Part shown: one piece after another, positions 33,187-44,765 of the stretch
Layout: each line of letters starts with the position of its first letter
How positions within the stretch are numbered: position 1 is the stretch's first letter
Source: Ampullaceana balthica
Taxonomy: Eukaryota > Mollusca > Gastropoda > Lymnaeidae
Direction of reading: 5' to 3'
Length of the DNA stretch: 64,000 nucleotides
Assembly: GCA_944989445.1 (NCBI GenBank)
Contig: CALYLW010000287.1
Span: forward strand, 310,001 to 374,000
The notes under the pieces: model-generated
Seen by the model: only the letters and a program-made list of their open reading frames with translations
Databases searched by the model: none
What the model was told of the DNA's origin: nothing
Made by a program: the position numbers and the translations under genes

Positions 33187-36136
33187 GATCCCTGCGTGAA
33201 GTGATAGGAGAGGATAAATAATGCAAAATCTGCATTTCGCACCCAAATGAACTTAACGGCAGGGGTGAATAATTATAACAATATCGATTTCGAACTCTTT
33301 ACAAAAAAGAAAAGCTGCTTAATGATGTTAATTGGATGTTTATGTGCATTTTATGCTTCATTCTGCCCTTTAGATACATTTGAGCGAGGATGAATAACCT
33401 CCCTATAATCCGCTTCTGCACTTAACGTAGCAAGGGATTAACGTAACGGTACACGACGACACCTATCCGACCCTGTCACAAAAAACCACACAGCAGTTTA
33501 CAGGAAATGGCAGCCTTACAAATAAAGAAATACGCCTAAAAACGATGATACAAAACGTTAGTATATGTAAAGTAGTCAATAAATATTCTGAGACCGATGC
33601 CAAAATAGACTAAACGTTTCCTTAATATAATTTTTTTCATATAATAATAATTTGACTTTTATACAGTACAGTACCACAGCAATCACCGGCGCTCACAGCG
33701 CGTAACATAAAAATAGTAGTGCACATAATTATCGATATATTCAAAGTAAAACATATATAGTCTATCCTAAATAAAACATATAATGAAATTACGGTGCATA
33801 TAAGCTACGTTCATCATTTACAGAAATGTGTAATTGTTGTTAAAATTATTTTGGAAGTAAAGTTTGAAGCGATGTGTTTTTAGTGCAGACTTCAAGGCCT
33901 TAGTAGTGGGAATAGGCCTTGTCATTTCTAAAACCGGAAATTATTATATCATTTTTTTGGTTGTATTTTACAACTATTTTATTTTATAGTATATTTTAAG
34001 AATTTAAATATAATTTTATTACCTATTTAAGTACGTAATTTATGTTAATTATACTGATGATGGCATTAGCCGAAAATGTTTACTGTCGTGTTAGTTTAAT
34101 AATAAAGCTCAAATGTATTGTTTTCTTTACACAATTTGTTGGTGTATATTGTATTTTATCTAAAACCGGAAAAACGTCATGACTCATTGAGTAATGTTCT
34201 ATTTTTTAGATTACATTTTAGCGGAACAATGTTTTGAAGTATAAATACAGTCGAATCAATAAGGTCTCAAAATTGTTAGCATAGTAAAATTACGTAATTG
34301 TTTTTTCTTGTTCAAACTGTCTTAAATTAACGAAGAATTAACAAATAGATGATAATATACTTCCTTCTCAATATACTTACACTTACACGTTGACTGGTAT
34401 CTTTTATTAAAGTTTCATGAAATTCGTCCCCAAAAAAGATCAATTATTTCAAAAGATCCCAATATTTCTATTAATAGATTTCCGCCATATAATCTAATGA
34501 CAAGTCCTATACTGTGAATATCTAATAGTAAGGAACTCCACTATTTGGGGGGCACAAAATGAAAAAAAAACAATTTCGTCAAATCTTTTAGTGCGTGCCT
34601 TTATTCAAAATCCTATGTTGGTTTTTGTTTTCTAGGATTCTCTATAGCAAAATATTCAGAGGAAATATTCAGATTAATTTTCCATTTTCTTATTTTATTT
34701 TAAGTGGCCCGGTCAACGTTATCTTATGAGCCGAAGCTGATCCGCAGTTGTCCACTCTGGCTACCCTTCCCTTAACATCCATAGTCCACCAGCTTCATCT
34801 CTGTCGGGTCCACCCTCCGCCAGTCTCGCAGTGACCAGCCTTAAACCGTCTATCAGCCCTAGCATCTACCAGGTCGTCCTCGAGAAATTCCGTCTAAAGA
34901 AGCGACGCAAAATCCCGAGCGTCTAATGTTTCACGAGTGTCAGTGAGATAAGCCAAGATAAAACTCCGAGGCGTTGCCGAGTCGTTGACTTCACAAAAGG
35001 AGATATCATCGCACTCACCCGCTAAAACCTCACACTCTAGGGCGTCACTTTTTGTGATGCCTTTTTTTGCTGTTCTTTTATTAATATTCGGTTACTTTTT
35101 AACCCACAGTTTCATAACAGTGATTATCGTGTTAGCTAACGCATTAGCCCCACAATTTTTTTTGGCATCATCTGCATAAGAATGTATTGACCCGTGAGGT
35201 AACTGAAAACGTGTTGTGGTAGACCGCTGAATACTGCAATGTCTTCAAAATGAGTTGTTCTCATTAAGAATTCTCATCAAAAGAAAGACTTGCTAGTTGA
35301 CAGAACTCAGACAGAAATTCCATTGACGGCCGTCTCGTTGACAGACATACATTCCAAGGAAAGACAACTTACGGACAGGCACCAAACAGGTCGGACATCG
35401 TCCCACACCCCCCCCCCTTTCCGTCATCATGACATATCTCCGCCCCCCTATCAGGCGAGTCCATCTTGACAGTTTTCAAATAAACCAAGAAATGATTGAT
35501 ACGAGGAAAGGGTAACCTTCCCCACCCTGGCTCCTGCACTAAGCCGACCCCCTAGTTCAACTGTATCAAATGGGACGATCTCAGGGTCTCTTGCGCGAGA
35601 CACGAGTCGTGAACCTTTCCGTCTCTTCGAAGACAGTCGAGCGCCAAATCCCCAGGTGAGTCTTACTGTTTGAGACCCGCTCTTGACCCCACATTAAAAC
35701 CATTCTAGAACCTTTTCAGTGTTCTGGCGACCTTGTATCCTCTTCACAGAAATCTCGTCGCCCCCCCCCCTCCACCCCCCACCCCACCACCACACACACA
35801 GCTAAACTCCCATAGGAGACGGGAAAATCTAAAGTTTATCTCGGGCCCTAGATATAATCTAAAGTTTAGATCGGAACCTAGATATGTAGCGGACGATATG
35901 AGTTGTATTTTACTCAATATCGCAACGACCAAACTGATGTGATGGCATTTCATGCGTAGCTAAATTTGATATAGGTCTACGGTAAAAATTCCCGGGCTGA
36001 AAATATTTGCTTCTTACATGTAGATGTCTGCTCAAGATCTTATCCAGGTTTTTAATGTACTTGGAATAAATCTCGTTATTTGTTCATGCTAATTTGCTTT
36101 TATTTCATTTTGTTGATTGATTATTCTATTTAAATA
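33187..36136. other. Long stretch without supported genes
   Basis: Contains one dispersed repeat (33655-33745) and a GATGATGGCATTAGCCGAAA motif at about 34056, reminiscent of retroelement 3' segments. A denser block lies at 34720-35000, where all frames carry stops. Otherwise single-copy-looking. C-tracts lie at 35409 and 35761. Confidence 0.5.
33655..33745 (+). repeat. TATAGCGCTGTA...GCTCACAGCGC dispersed repeat, copy 1 (diverged)
   Basis: CAATCACCGGCGCTCACAGCG parallels GGAACCGGGCTCACAGCGC at about 47110 and the copy at 51381. The paired AGCGC motifs form a short palindrome. The class is uncertain, possibly a SINE-type repeat. Confidence 0.45.
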
Positions 36137-36795
36137 AGTAATAAAAACTTGAATGAGCATTTAAAGGTAATTTCCAACAAAGAATTTCCGATTTTTTTTA
36201 TTCATGGGAAATCATTCTAGATTACATTAAAAGTCATTTCAAATAAGTAATTCTGAAAGTAAAGAAAAAATGACGTCATATCCCCTCACGCTACGTCACA
36301 CCAAAAAGGTGTCAATATAATGCGCACCTCGCAAAAATCTAACATTAGCATTCACAAAGCGGGAAAACCCCATTAACTATCATTCTAGATTACATCAAAA
36401 GTCATTTCAAATCAATAATTATGAAAGTGAACAAAACAATTGCTATCTAAGAATTGCTGCTACAATTAATTGAGTCGAACGACAACATATTTCTGAAAAG
36501 CTCGTTTTCCAACATTGTTCTAAATATTATTAGCTACCGTTTGGCGTTTGTTTCAACCCTATAGCTGTTATGGTTAGCGAGAAAATGACAAAATACTGAT
36601 ATTTTTTCGATTTTTTTTTAATATTCCAGGAAATCCAGTAAACCTTTTCGGTATTTTTTTGGCCTTTGCACATCCCTGAGACCTCCTTAGCATATTTGCA
36701 AGAGACCCGAACCCTCTATCTGGTATGGTTCAGGAGGAGTTTCATGATATTTCAAATATATAAACGCAATTTTTGCTGTGGGAAATTGCGTTAAA
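36137..36795. mobile_element. MITE-like element with ACGCAATTTCC ends, intact copy
   Basis: Matches 40224-44120 once that copy's insert is removed. The left end region is AAAGGTAATTTCCAAC and the right end GGGAAATTGCGTT, which also pairs with ACGCAATTTTTGCTG just upstream as a terminal hairpin. A block of about 45 bp (CATTCTAGATTACAT...) is present twice internally. Noncoding. Confidence 0.75.
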
Positions 36796-36831
36796 AATAT
36801 GTCATTGTGTTTATGGGGTAATGAGATTTTG

Positions 36832-36948
36832 TTCCATAGGTTTATAATGTTTGTTCTATAGGTTTATAATGTTTGTTATATAGGTTTATAATGTTTGTTC
36901 TACAGGCTTATAATGTTTGTTCTACAGGTTTATCATGTTTGTTCTCCA
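36832..36948. repeat. 22-bp minisatellite, about 5 copies
   Basis: Unit ATAGGTTTATAATGTTTGTT plus CT. Confidence 0.88.
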
Positions 36949-37773
36949 GCTAAAATGAAATATTTTCTTTTGAGATCATTTCACTAAAACTACATTATAT
37001 AGTAGAGGGGGCGCTATCCCCCATCATCCCCAAGACCACCCTCAGTTCTCTCCCCAGGTGTCCTAACACACGGCACGTGACCTACCGTGGACTCGTGATT
37101 AAACTTAATCACAGCTGAGATGATTACTTGATGAAAACCTTACCCCCACCACCACCACCACCACCCACCCTTGCCCGTAGCAGCTCCCGATGTGAGAAAA
37201 CTCCTAATAACCTTACAGCCCCCCACCCGCTATATCCCCGGCACTCAGGTTTAGAGACGACAGCTTTGCCTTTCACCCAAAATAAGCGCAGCGGCTAGGT
37301 GAAAAAAGCAAAGCTAAAATGAACTGCAGCCAAAGCATGGACACGCCCCTGTATACGAGCTGCGGCTAAAGGAGTGGGGGAGGTGGGGCGCTCGTGCAGT
37401 CCAAAGATGGGGAGAATCGGTTAAAAAATACTTCTGCATATTTGAGTGTGTGGCGATCCCTTGTCATAAAGTAACAGATACTTCAAGCACTCTCTTAATC
37501 CGAAACACACGCACACGTACATACACACACGCACGCACCCACACATACACACACAAATATCCGTGTCACCCAGCTCACCTCTAACAATTTGAATAAATTA
37601 ACGTTAACCCCAGGTCCCTTCATCTCAGGGGTTCTCAACCCGCTACTGCGTGACTGACCAACGGAATGATACCCACCGCAGCTTTGACAAATCCTCAATT
37701 TTAGGAGACTTGATGTTTTCATGTTGTTTTTATCTGCAGTCTTTCCTTTCTGGTCACGTAATTAGGGGCAAGT
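36949..37773. other. No gene; CCA and CA runs, isolated hAT-like end
   Basis: CCA repeats at about 37147-37164 and ACAC-rich sequence at about 37505-37557. CAGGGGTTCTCAACCCG at 37626 looks like a hAT left end, but no right end or duplication was found. Confidence 0.4.
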
Positions 37774-37865
37774 GGGCTGGTTATATGGGCTGGTTATGTG
37801 GGCTGGTTATGTGGACTGGTTCTGTTGGCTGGTTCTGTGGGCTGGTTCTGTGGGCTGTTTCTGGC
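37774..37865. repeat. 13-bp minisatellite, about 7 copies
   Basis: Unit GGGCTGGTTATGT changing to GGGCTGGTTCTGT halfway, i.e. two variant blocks. Confidence 0.88.
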
Positions 37866-38036
37866 CCGCGGCCGTCGACTGACATGGCAAGATACTTTTT
37901 AACAAAATATATTAAAAAGTTATGCTGAGAAATACAAGCCAGTGTCTCGTCTTCGGAGATTTTAAAGCTAAAAATTGAAAAGTAAAAATCTTTAAAATAG
38001 TATAAGAAGTGACTAACTTATCAACTTTCTTCAACA

Positions 38037-38336
38037 AGGTTTTCATCGCTAACTATTTTAGGCCCAAGGTTTTCATCGCTAACTATTTTAGGCCCAAGGT
38101 TTTCATCGCTAACTATTTTAGGCCCAAGGTTTTCATCGCTAACTATTTTAGGCCCAAGGTTTTCATCGCTAACTATTTTAGGCCCAAGGTTTTCATCGCT
38201 AACTATTTTAGGCCCAAGGTTTTCATCGCTAACTATTTTAGGCCCAAGGTTTTCATCGCTAACTATTTTAGGCCCAAGGTTTTCATCGCTAACTATTTTA
38301 GGCCCAAGGTTTTCATCGCTAACTATTTTAGGCCCA
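38037..38336. repeat. 30-bp minisatellite, 10 essentially identical copies
   Basis: Unit AAGGTTTTCATCGCTAACTA plus TTTTAGGCCC, with no substitutions visible over 300 bp. Both strands stay open as 10-residue repeats (KVFIANYFRP on plus). No start context, splice signals or flanking exon support a protein. Confidence 0.97.
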
Positions 38337-38580
38337 TGCATACACATCGCCAATGTCTTAATTTAATTTTTTTATTTTTTTTATCAATTACAATATTTTA
38401 AGGGCAGATGAAGAAATTACATTCTGATTTTGTTTATCATTGAGTGTACACGCGTTTAGGTGATATACACATTACAAGCTTTGGTAATATGTAGTGGTTT
38501 ATGAGTTTGTAGTTGGCGCCTCTCAAAATGGATGCACACGTGGTTGAGCATTCAGCAGTTTTTGTATTTTAGACAATTGT

Positions 38581-39145
38581 AGTAGCTATATCTGTAAATA
38601 ACGTACCGGTAGTAGCTATATCTGTAAATAACGTACCGGTAGTAGCTATATCTGTAAATAACGTACCGGTAGTAGCTATGTCTGTAAATAACGTACCGGT
38701 AGTAGCTATATCTGTAAATAACGTACCGGTAGTAGCTATATCTGTAAATAACGTACCGGTAGTAGCTATATTTGTGAATAACGTACCGGTAGAAGATGTG
38801 TCTGTAAATAACGTACCGGTAGTAGCTATATCTGTAAATAACGTACCGGTAGTAGCTATATCTTTAAATAACGTACCGGTAGTAGCTATATCTGTGATAT
38901 AACGTACCGGTAGAAGATGTGTCTGTTAATAACGTACCGGTAGAAGATGTGTCTGTAAATAACGTACCGGTAGAAGATGTGTCTGTTAATAACGTACCGG
39001 TAGAAGATGTGTCTGTAATTAACGTACCGGTAGAATATGTGTCTGTAAATAATGTACCGGTTGAAGATGTATCTGTAAATAACGTACCGGAAGTAGCAAT
39101 ATCTTTAAATAACGTACCGGTAGAAGATGTATCTGCAATAAATAT
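38581..39145. repeat. 30-bp minisatellite with two variant blocks, about 19 copies
   Basis: The left block is AGTAGCTATATCTGTAAATA plus ACGTACCGGT. The right block is mainly AGAAGATGTGTCTGTAAATA plus the same ending. One 31-bp unit near 38893 shifts the frame. ACGTACCGGT is invariant almost throughout. Confidence 0.96.
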
Positions 39146-40042
39146 AAATGTAGTTGATGTATCTGTAAATGATTTATGTCGTGTTACTGCAACTTGAAGT
39201 TCATTTATCCGCGTCCTATACATTAATCCCTTCACATTCAGAATATGAACGATCAATTTCTTCTTAGACGAGGATTTCATTGAGTCGTCTGCCAAACATG
39301 AAATTAATGAGAAGAGCCCCATCGCCTGTTTGTTAATTAAACGGCCGCAAGAAAATCCGTCGGCCGGCAAGAGATTTGAATGTCGGGGCCAAGGCACTGA
39401 GACCCACACAAGACAAGACCCTGGCCGACCCTGGTGGTTCATCAAAAGGTGACAATAAACTGTTAATTGTCCGTCACGTGTCCAGCACGTGAGTGGTTTT
39501 AAACGTGGTGCGAGCGAAACGTGCAGCACCCGAGGTTTGGCCTTTTGGACCCCACTCCCACTCCCCACCCGCATGTCTATGAGTGCGACGCTGGCGCGGA
39601 GGTTGACAGTCATGTCGGAGTCGGTAGATTGGGTGGGGGGGGGGTGTTCTATTGAGGTGAAATTGAAATGGCACATTAGTTTGACCAACATATTCCCGAC
39701 TGCTTGCTGTCAATGGAGAGAGTGAGTAAAGTGCGCTATGATTTAGATCATGGATTAATGTAACATTTTTAGAACAATAATCTCAAAGCCACAAAATATC
39801 ATTCATCACAGACAACACGTTGGTTGAGTTCAAGGCTACAGTCTGGCCAGGTTTCTAACTGCCAAAATGTCCGGTGAAAAAAAACTTGCGAAAAGAACTA
39901 CCTGGATTTGTGTTAAAATACATTTTGTAGAGATTAAAGGGGCCGAAAAGAATAAAATGACAGTTATTTACTTCTCTGACCCGTGCGGTCATTGGCCTTG
40001 TCCAGCATCTGTTAGATAACAACCAGTGTCCCCGCCTTTGAT
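39146..40042. other. No recognisable gene
   Basis: Mixed composition. CACGTG occurs twice near 39476-39492. The 275-codon minus frame (38864-39691) gets much of its length from the adjacent minisatellite, and the remaining part has no recognisable motif. Confidence 0.45.
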
Positions 40043-40213
40043 AACAGTGACAGTCTAATGCTAGTGGCAGTCTAATACCAGTGACAGTCTAATGCCAGTG
40101 ACAGTTTAATGCAAGTGATAGTCTAATGCCAGTGACAGTTTAATGCAAGTAACAGTCTAATGCCAGTGACAGTCTAATGCCAGTGACAGTCTAACCCCAG
40201 TAACAGTATAATG
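40043..40213. repeat. 17-bp minisatellite, about 10 copies
   Basis: Unit ACAGTCTAATGCCAGTG with scattered variants (TTTAATGCAAG, GGCAG). Confidence 0.9.
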
Positions 40214-42428
40214 CTAATAAAACAAGAAATAAAAACTCGAATGAGTATTTAAACGCAATTTCCAACAAGGAATTTCCGATTATTTATCAAGGGAAATCAT
40301 TCTAGATTACAATAAAAGTCGATTCAAATAAGTAATTCTAAAACTAAACACAATATGACGTCATATTCCTTCACGCTACATCACACCAAAAATAAGTCAA
40401 TATAATGCGCACTACGCAACAATCAAACATAAGGGGCCGTCCATAAATGACGCCATGCACCTAGGGGGGGGGGTCACACTTTTGTGACGATGCGTGATGA
40501 GGGGGAGGGAGGGGGTTGAAGAAATGTGACGTCACATCAAAAGGGTAACTTTAAATAAAACTTCCACTGAAATATTTGGTCGCTTAAAAATTTATTTAAT
40601 GACTTGACAAAAAAAATCGTTTAAAAAGAAAATCAGTGCTTCTCAATGTGCCAGGCGGTAGGCCATCAGACGCTGGTTGGCGTAAGCTATCAAGACACGA
40701 AAATTAAAACTTATTATAATCCTTAAGTTTGAGAACCCACACGATAACGTCTGAAATTGTTACCCTGTCGTTTGATGTTGACATCAAAGCATTTGTGATG
40801 TAGCCGCAGCTCTGTGTGGTTCTCTCAAGGCAGGAGTCGGCGAACATTTTTGCCCGTTACCCCTAAATATACAAGTTTATATGTGCGTTACCACACCCTC
40901 AGACTCAAGGTCCTGCTCACATGACTCGGGAATTTGGGGGAGCGTCGTTAGCCCCCCCCCCGAAAATGCTACTGGTGAGTTTTACAAGCATTACAAGTGT
41001 CTAAAATGATCCGAATATTATTATGTGTAGATATTTTAAGTCAAAGCGACACGGAATATCCTTTTCTTTAAAAAAAAAGGGGGGGGATCTATTTGATAGA
41101 ATTATAAACGTTTTAAGTTTGATATAATTGTTGATTAGTTTTTGTTCAAACGCTCCTGGTCACTCTAGATATAATGATAAATGAGCCCATTTAAAATTAG
41201 TCAAGTATTCATTAACTTTATTGAATGCGTCAAATTTTTGACATCGCAATTCGAGAGGAGCACAAAACAACTTTTCTTCTTAGCTCAGTTTTTAAGGCAT
41301 TAATTTTAAAAATCACAGAAAGGATACTTGATATAGTCAAGTCATGTGGATTAAGATTATTGTCACTCATGTCAATATAAATGAAAGTGGGGTTGATTTA
41401 GGTGTCTTCGTATAGTACGTAGGTAAGAAATCTACATAGTTGTCAAATTTTTAAAAAATACATTTTCTGGAAGGAACCTGTTCAATAATGGGCATATGTT
41501 CCAAGCGTACATGTACACATGACGTATTTTAATATATCTAGTCAGGGCCGGCCTTAGGGCAAGGCCAACGAGGCAACCGCCTTGGGCCCCGCGCTTTGAC
41601 TAAACATTTTACTACTTTTTACACGTTTACAAACGACATGTTGAAAATGGAGAAATTGTAAACCGAAAATGGCTTATACATTCGGCATTTAAATACAAAA
41701 TGTTGTGTTTCTGTTGCAAACTTTTTGGCAACGCTGTCTGTTCTGGCATCCGACGGGATTTGTGACGGGAAAAGTGCCAGTTTTAGACTGTATGATCATG
41801 AGAAATCAAAGTGGCAATAGTAAGAATATTTGCAAATAGTTGAAATCTTACAGAAATTGTGGTTTTGAAACACCAATAGCAATTTCAAAAGATATTACCA
41901 CTGAGCCCATTTTCAAAGAGACGATTGTGAGAAAAAGAAAGAAACAGGCAATTTAAATATGATGTAAAAGATGAAGGATTTATAGATGCACAAGAAAACT
42001 TTCGCATATATTTATTTAACCAGATTGTTGATGAGGCAATCATGTCGATGGACATTCCCTTTGAAATACTACGAAGGCATCATTAGTCGTTTGGATTTAT
42101 TTATAATAAATTTCATCAATTACAACAATAAGAACAACAACAGCAACAACAACAAGTGTCATATGCAGTATGAATCTGGAGAAAAAGCTCACAGCCTGCG
42201 AAAGTAAGGATCTTGGTGATTTCATGCTTGCTGAAGAGCTACAATCATCGAGTTCTATAATTCCTGCAGTCACCTAAAACGATCCAGATATAGTGACATT
42301 CCTAGCACACACATTGCACTTCGAATACTTTTAACTATTCCTGTCTCAGTGGCTCTCGGAGAAAGTAGCTTTTCGAAATAAATAAAAAAAATTATTGAAA
42401 CCTAAATGTGGTCAACAATGATTCAAGA

Positions 42429-42613
42429 CAGTGGCGTAGCTAGAAATTAGTAGGGGTTTGGAGCCCGGGGGGCTTAACATCTTTAGGGCACCACATACAT
42501 GGCGGTAGCGTAATATTTAATTTTAAAACATTTCGGACACTAATTATGGGCCCCTCAAGTGGAGGCCCAGGGGACTTTCGAATTTTGACCTCCGTCCCAT
42601 AGCTACGCAACTG
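42429..42613 (+). mobile_element. hAT MITE (CAGTGGCGTAGCTAG ends) in the transposase remnant
   Basis: Ends CAGTGGCGTAGCTAG and ATAGCTACGCAACTG. Flanks ATTCAAGA (42421-42428) and ATGCAAGA (42614-42621) are an 8-bp duplication with one mismatch. It interrupts the transposase remnant exactly between ...STMIQ and MQDRF. Confidence 0.9.
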
Positions 42614-42626
42614 ATGCAAGATAGGT

Positions 42627-42692
42627 TCAGTAACTCAGTAACTCAGTAACTCAGTAACTCAGTAACTCAGTAACTCAGTAACTCAGTAACTT
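42627..42692. repeat. 8-bp microsatellite inside transposase remnant
   Basis: About eight copies of CAGTAACT, expanded from a codon context reading F-S-N-L. The unit length shifts the frame with each copy. Confidence 0.9.
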
Positions 42693-44120
42693 AGCTATTT
42701 TGTCAACTGAGAATGTTTTTGCTAAGGATATTGCCAATAATGAACTTGTTTCAGATTTTGCAGCGGCCCAAGCTCGCAAAATTTGCCTGAGCGTTGTCAA
42801 AACAAGATAGAAGTTGAAGATACAAGCAAATCAACGCTAGTGTATATAGTTTATAATGTTAAGTTACATACATGTATATATAAACTCTCAATTAGCATAC
42901 CAAGACAAAACTTTTTAATTACAGTATTAACATCCTTTTTGAGTTGTAGGATCTTCAATTAAATGAACAAAACTGTAATTATTGATGTGCCCGTGCTGTT
43001 ATAGACTAAAATTTTGAGTACTTTATTTTTCCCCATTCTTTTAATATATGTAGAATTGCAACTTTTTGCATGGGTCTCACTCCTCGTCAGCTGCCTTGTG
43101 CCTGGGACCCCGCTCAAAGTTTTCTGCCTTGGTCCTTGCGTACTCTGGGACCGGCCCTGTATCTAGTGGATTGTAGTGGATGTTATATGTCCCAAATGAC
43201 AGTGACATTACCCCCAAGAATTCCCTTTTGACCCCAGATGAGGTTATTTACCCCTGTTTAAAATATTATTTTTAATCATTTTTTTTCTAAACAAAGACGT
43301 TAACCGTGATGATTAATAGTCAATGTTTAATTTGTATGCATTAAAATAAAATATAATCTAAGGATGTTAACACAGTTCGTTTTCTGAAGGCCAGTTAAAC
43401 GTTTTTAAAAAAATCCTTCACACGGGTTACAATATTACAATGTAGACCTTCGCTAAATAAATAATAAATACTTAAATGGCAATAAAAGTGATTTGAAACA
43501 TACTTATTTGCATATAAAAAATACTTTTTTTTTGGGGGGGGGTCAAAGCTTTGTGACGTATTTTTAGAGGGGGGTCTAACTTTTTGTGACGACGCGTGAC
43601 GAGGGGGGGAGGGGGTAAAAAATCGGCCAAAATCGCGTGACGTCATTTATGGACGGCCCCATAGCACACACAAAGCGGGAAAACCTCATTAACTATCATT
43701 CTAGATTACATTAAAAGTCATTTCAAATCAATAATTTTGAAATTAAACGAAACTTTGCTTTCAAAAATTGCTTCTAAAATTTCGGGAATCGAACCAACAG
43801 AGATTTTTGAAAAATTCCTTTTTTTAACATTTAAATGTTATTGGCTATTGTTTGGCGTTTCTTTCAACCCTAAAAATATTATGGTTGGCGAGAAATTGAC
43901 AAAATACTGATATTTTTTCGTTTTTTAAAATTTGTTTTCCAGGAAATCCCGCAAACCTTTTCGGGATTTTTTTGCCCGTTGCACATCCTTGGGACCTCCT
44001 TAGCATATTTGCTAAGACCCGAACCTTTTATCTTGTATGGTTCAGGAGGAGTTGCATGTTCAAGCGTTACAACATTTCAAATATATAAACGCAATTTTTC
44101 CAAGGGTAATTGCGTTAAAA

Positions 44121-44541
44121 AAGGAAAGAAAGAAGAAAGGAATTACTAAACTGGTTCAATTTTGTTTTGTGTAGTTTATGAATTGATTGGTTTAACAATG
44201 CCTAGAATGTGAATGTTGAAAACAGCGTCCATTTTTACGTATCTCATTATTCCTGAGCGTACATTCGTACAAGGCGTTCAAAACGCTACTTTATATGACT
44301 CAAAAACATGTACTTTTAAAAAAAAATTTGCCTTGAAAATTGACCGAAACAAGTAATCCTTCTTCTCATTTTTCATGTGATGCTAACCACAACGTAACGT
44401 TACAGGATGAGGTCCACCATTTGAACTTTTTGATTTAAATTTTTTAGTAGTGTTAGACTAAAAATGTTATTGAAATTGACAAAGTAATAGATTTGACAGG
44501 CAGCTAAATTTGAGGAAGTACTTAAAATACATTTAAAAATA
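44121..44541. other. No recognisable feature
   Basis: AT-rich sequence with no frame or repeat recognised. Confidence 0.5.
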
Positions 44542-44765
44542 AAAAGCAATGCCTTTTATCCCATTGAGCAAAAAAAATGTATTTCATTTTAAATCATTAA
44601 AAAAATTAAATGAAAATTTTGAATAAATATTTCAATTATTATTTAAGTACATTTCAAATTGAACCATTAATTCAGACTTTTCTTTAAGAATAGGAAAATG
44701 AAAAATTAAAATAATTTAAAATGAAAAAAAATGTATTACGAAATAGGATAAAAGGCATTGCTTTT
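44542..44765. mobile_element. Inverted-repeat element (AAAAGCAATGCCTTTTATCC ends)
   Basis: The left arm AAAAGCAATGCCTTTTATCC and right arm GGATAAAAGGCATTGCTTTT are perfect inverse complements over 20 bp. Looser pairing continues inward through AT-rich sequence. At 224 bp and noncoding, it is MITE-like. No clear target duplication. Confidence 0.7.

Larger units (their letters stand above)
41695..42810 (+). pseudogene. hAT transposase remnant (TTF-type finger, hATC tail)
   Basis: Left part: LCFCCKLFGN, then after a frameshift LASDGICDGKSASFRLYDHE and KSKWQ, matching the TTF-type zinc-finger region of ZMYM-like hAT transposases (CxCCxLF ... GF.DWK ... L..HE.S). Middle (about 42180-42270): scattered C-terminal-side pieces, and the catalytic body is largely missing. 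Right part (42308-42421): HIALRILLTIPVSVALGESS then FSK, stop, IKKIIET, stop, MWSTM, the hATC dimerisation domain with its conserved ...TIPVSVA.GE.SFSKL...K core. After the MITE at 42429-42613 it resumes with MQDRFSNL, an 8-bp repeat expansion, and LAILSTENVFAKDIANNELV up to a stop near 42810. Frameshifts, stops and deletion make it inactive. Confidence 0.85.
41543..43159 (+). mobile_element. hAT transposon (CAGGGCCGGCC ends), internally deleted
   Basis: Inverted ends CAGGGCCGGCCTTAGGGC and GGGACCGGCCCTG are flanked by a perfect 8-bp duplication TATCTAGT (41535-41542, 43160-43167). Transposon copy 2 (about 26669) has the empty site ATATATCTAGTGGATTG. Transposase remnants are on the plus strand (41695-42810). 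A further MITE sits inside its coding remnant. Confidence 0.95.
40433..43660 (-). mobile_element. GGGGCCGTCC-ended DNA transposon, copy 3
   Basis: Ends GGGGCCGTCCATAAATG and CATTTATGGACGGCCCC. ATA occurs at both flanks (40429-40431, 43661-43663) with one extra A on the left, consistent with a 3-bp duplication. It lacks the hAT MITE and solo LTR found in the other copies but carries its own 1.6-kb hAT element (41543-43159). Without it the length is about 1.6 kb. Confidence 0.87.
40224..44120. mobile_element. MITE-like element (ACGCAATTTCC ends) carrying nested insertions
   Basis: The outer halves (40224-40431 and 43661-44120) join to give the same sequence as 36137-36795. The break lies between CAATCAAACATA and AGCACACACAAAG, where the intact copy reads CTAACATTAGCATTCACAAAG. 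Everything between is the GGGGCCGTCC transposon copy 3. Confidence 0.82.

Noticed and set aside
37626..37870. Complete hAT MITE starting CAGGGGTTCTCAACCCG
   Set aside because: No matching right end or 8-bp duplication was found, so only an isolated end-like motif is noted.
38037..38336. CRISPR-like array of 30-bp repeats
   Set aside because: The repeats are directly contiguous with no spacers and the context is eukaryotic, so it is a minisatellite.
38864..39691. 275-codon minus-strand frame as a gene
   Set aside because: Its C-terminal part is the 30-bp minisatellite (TDTSSTGTLF repeats) and the rest has no recognisable motif.
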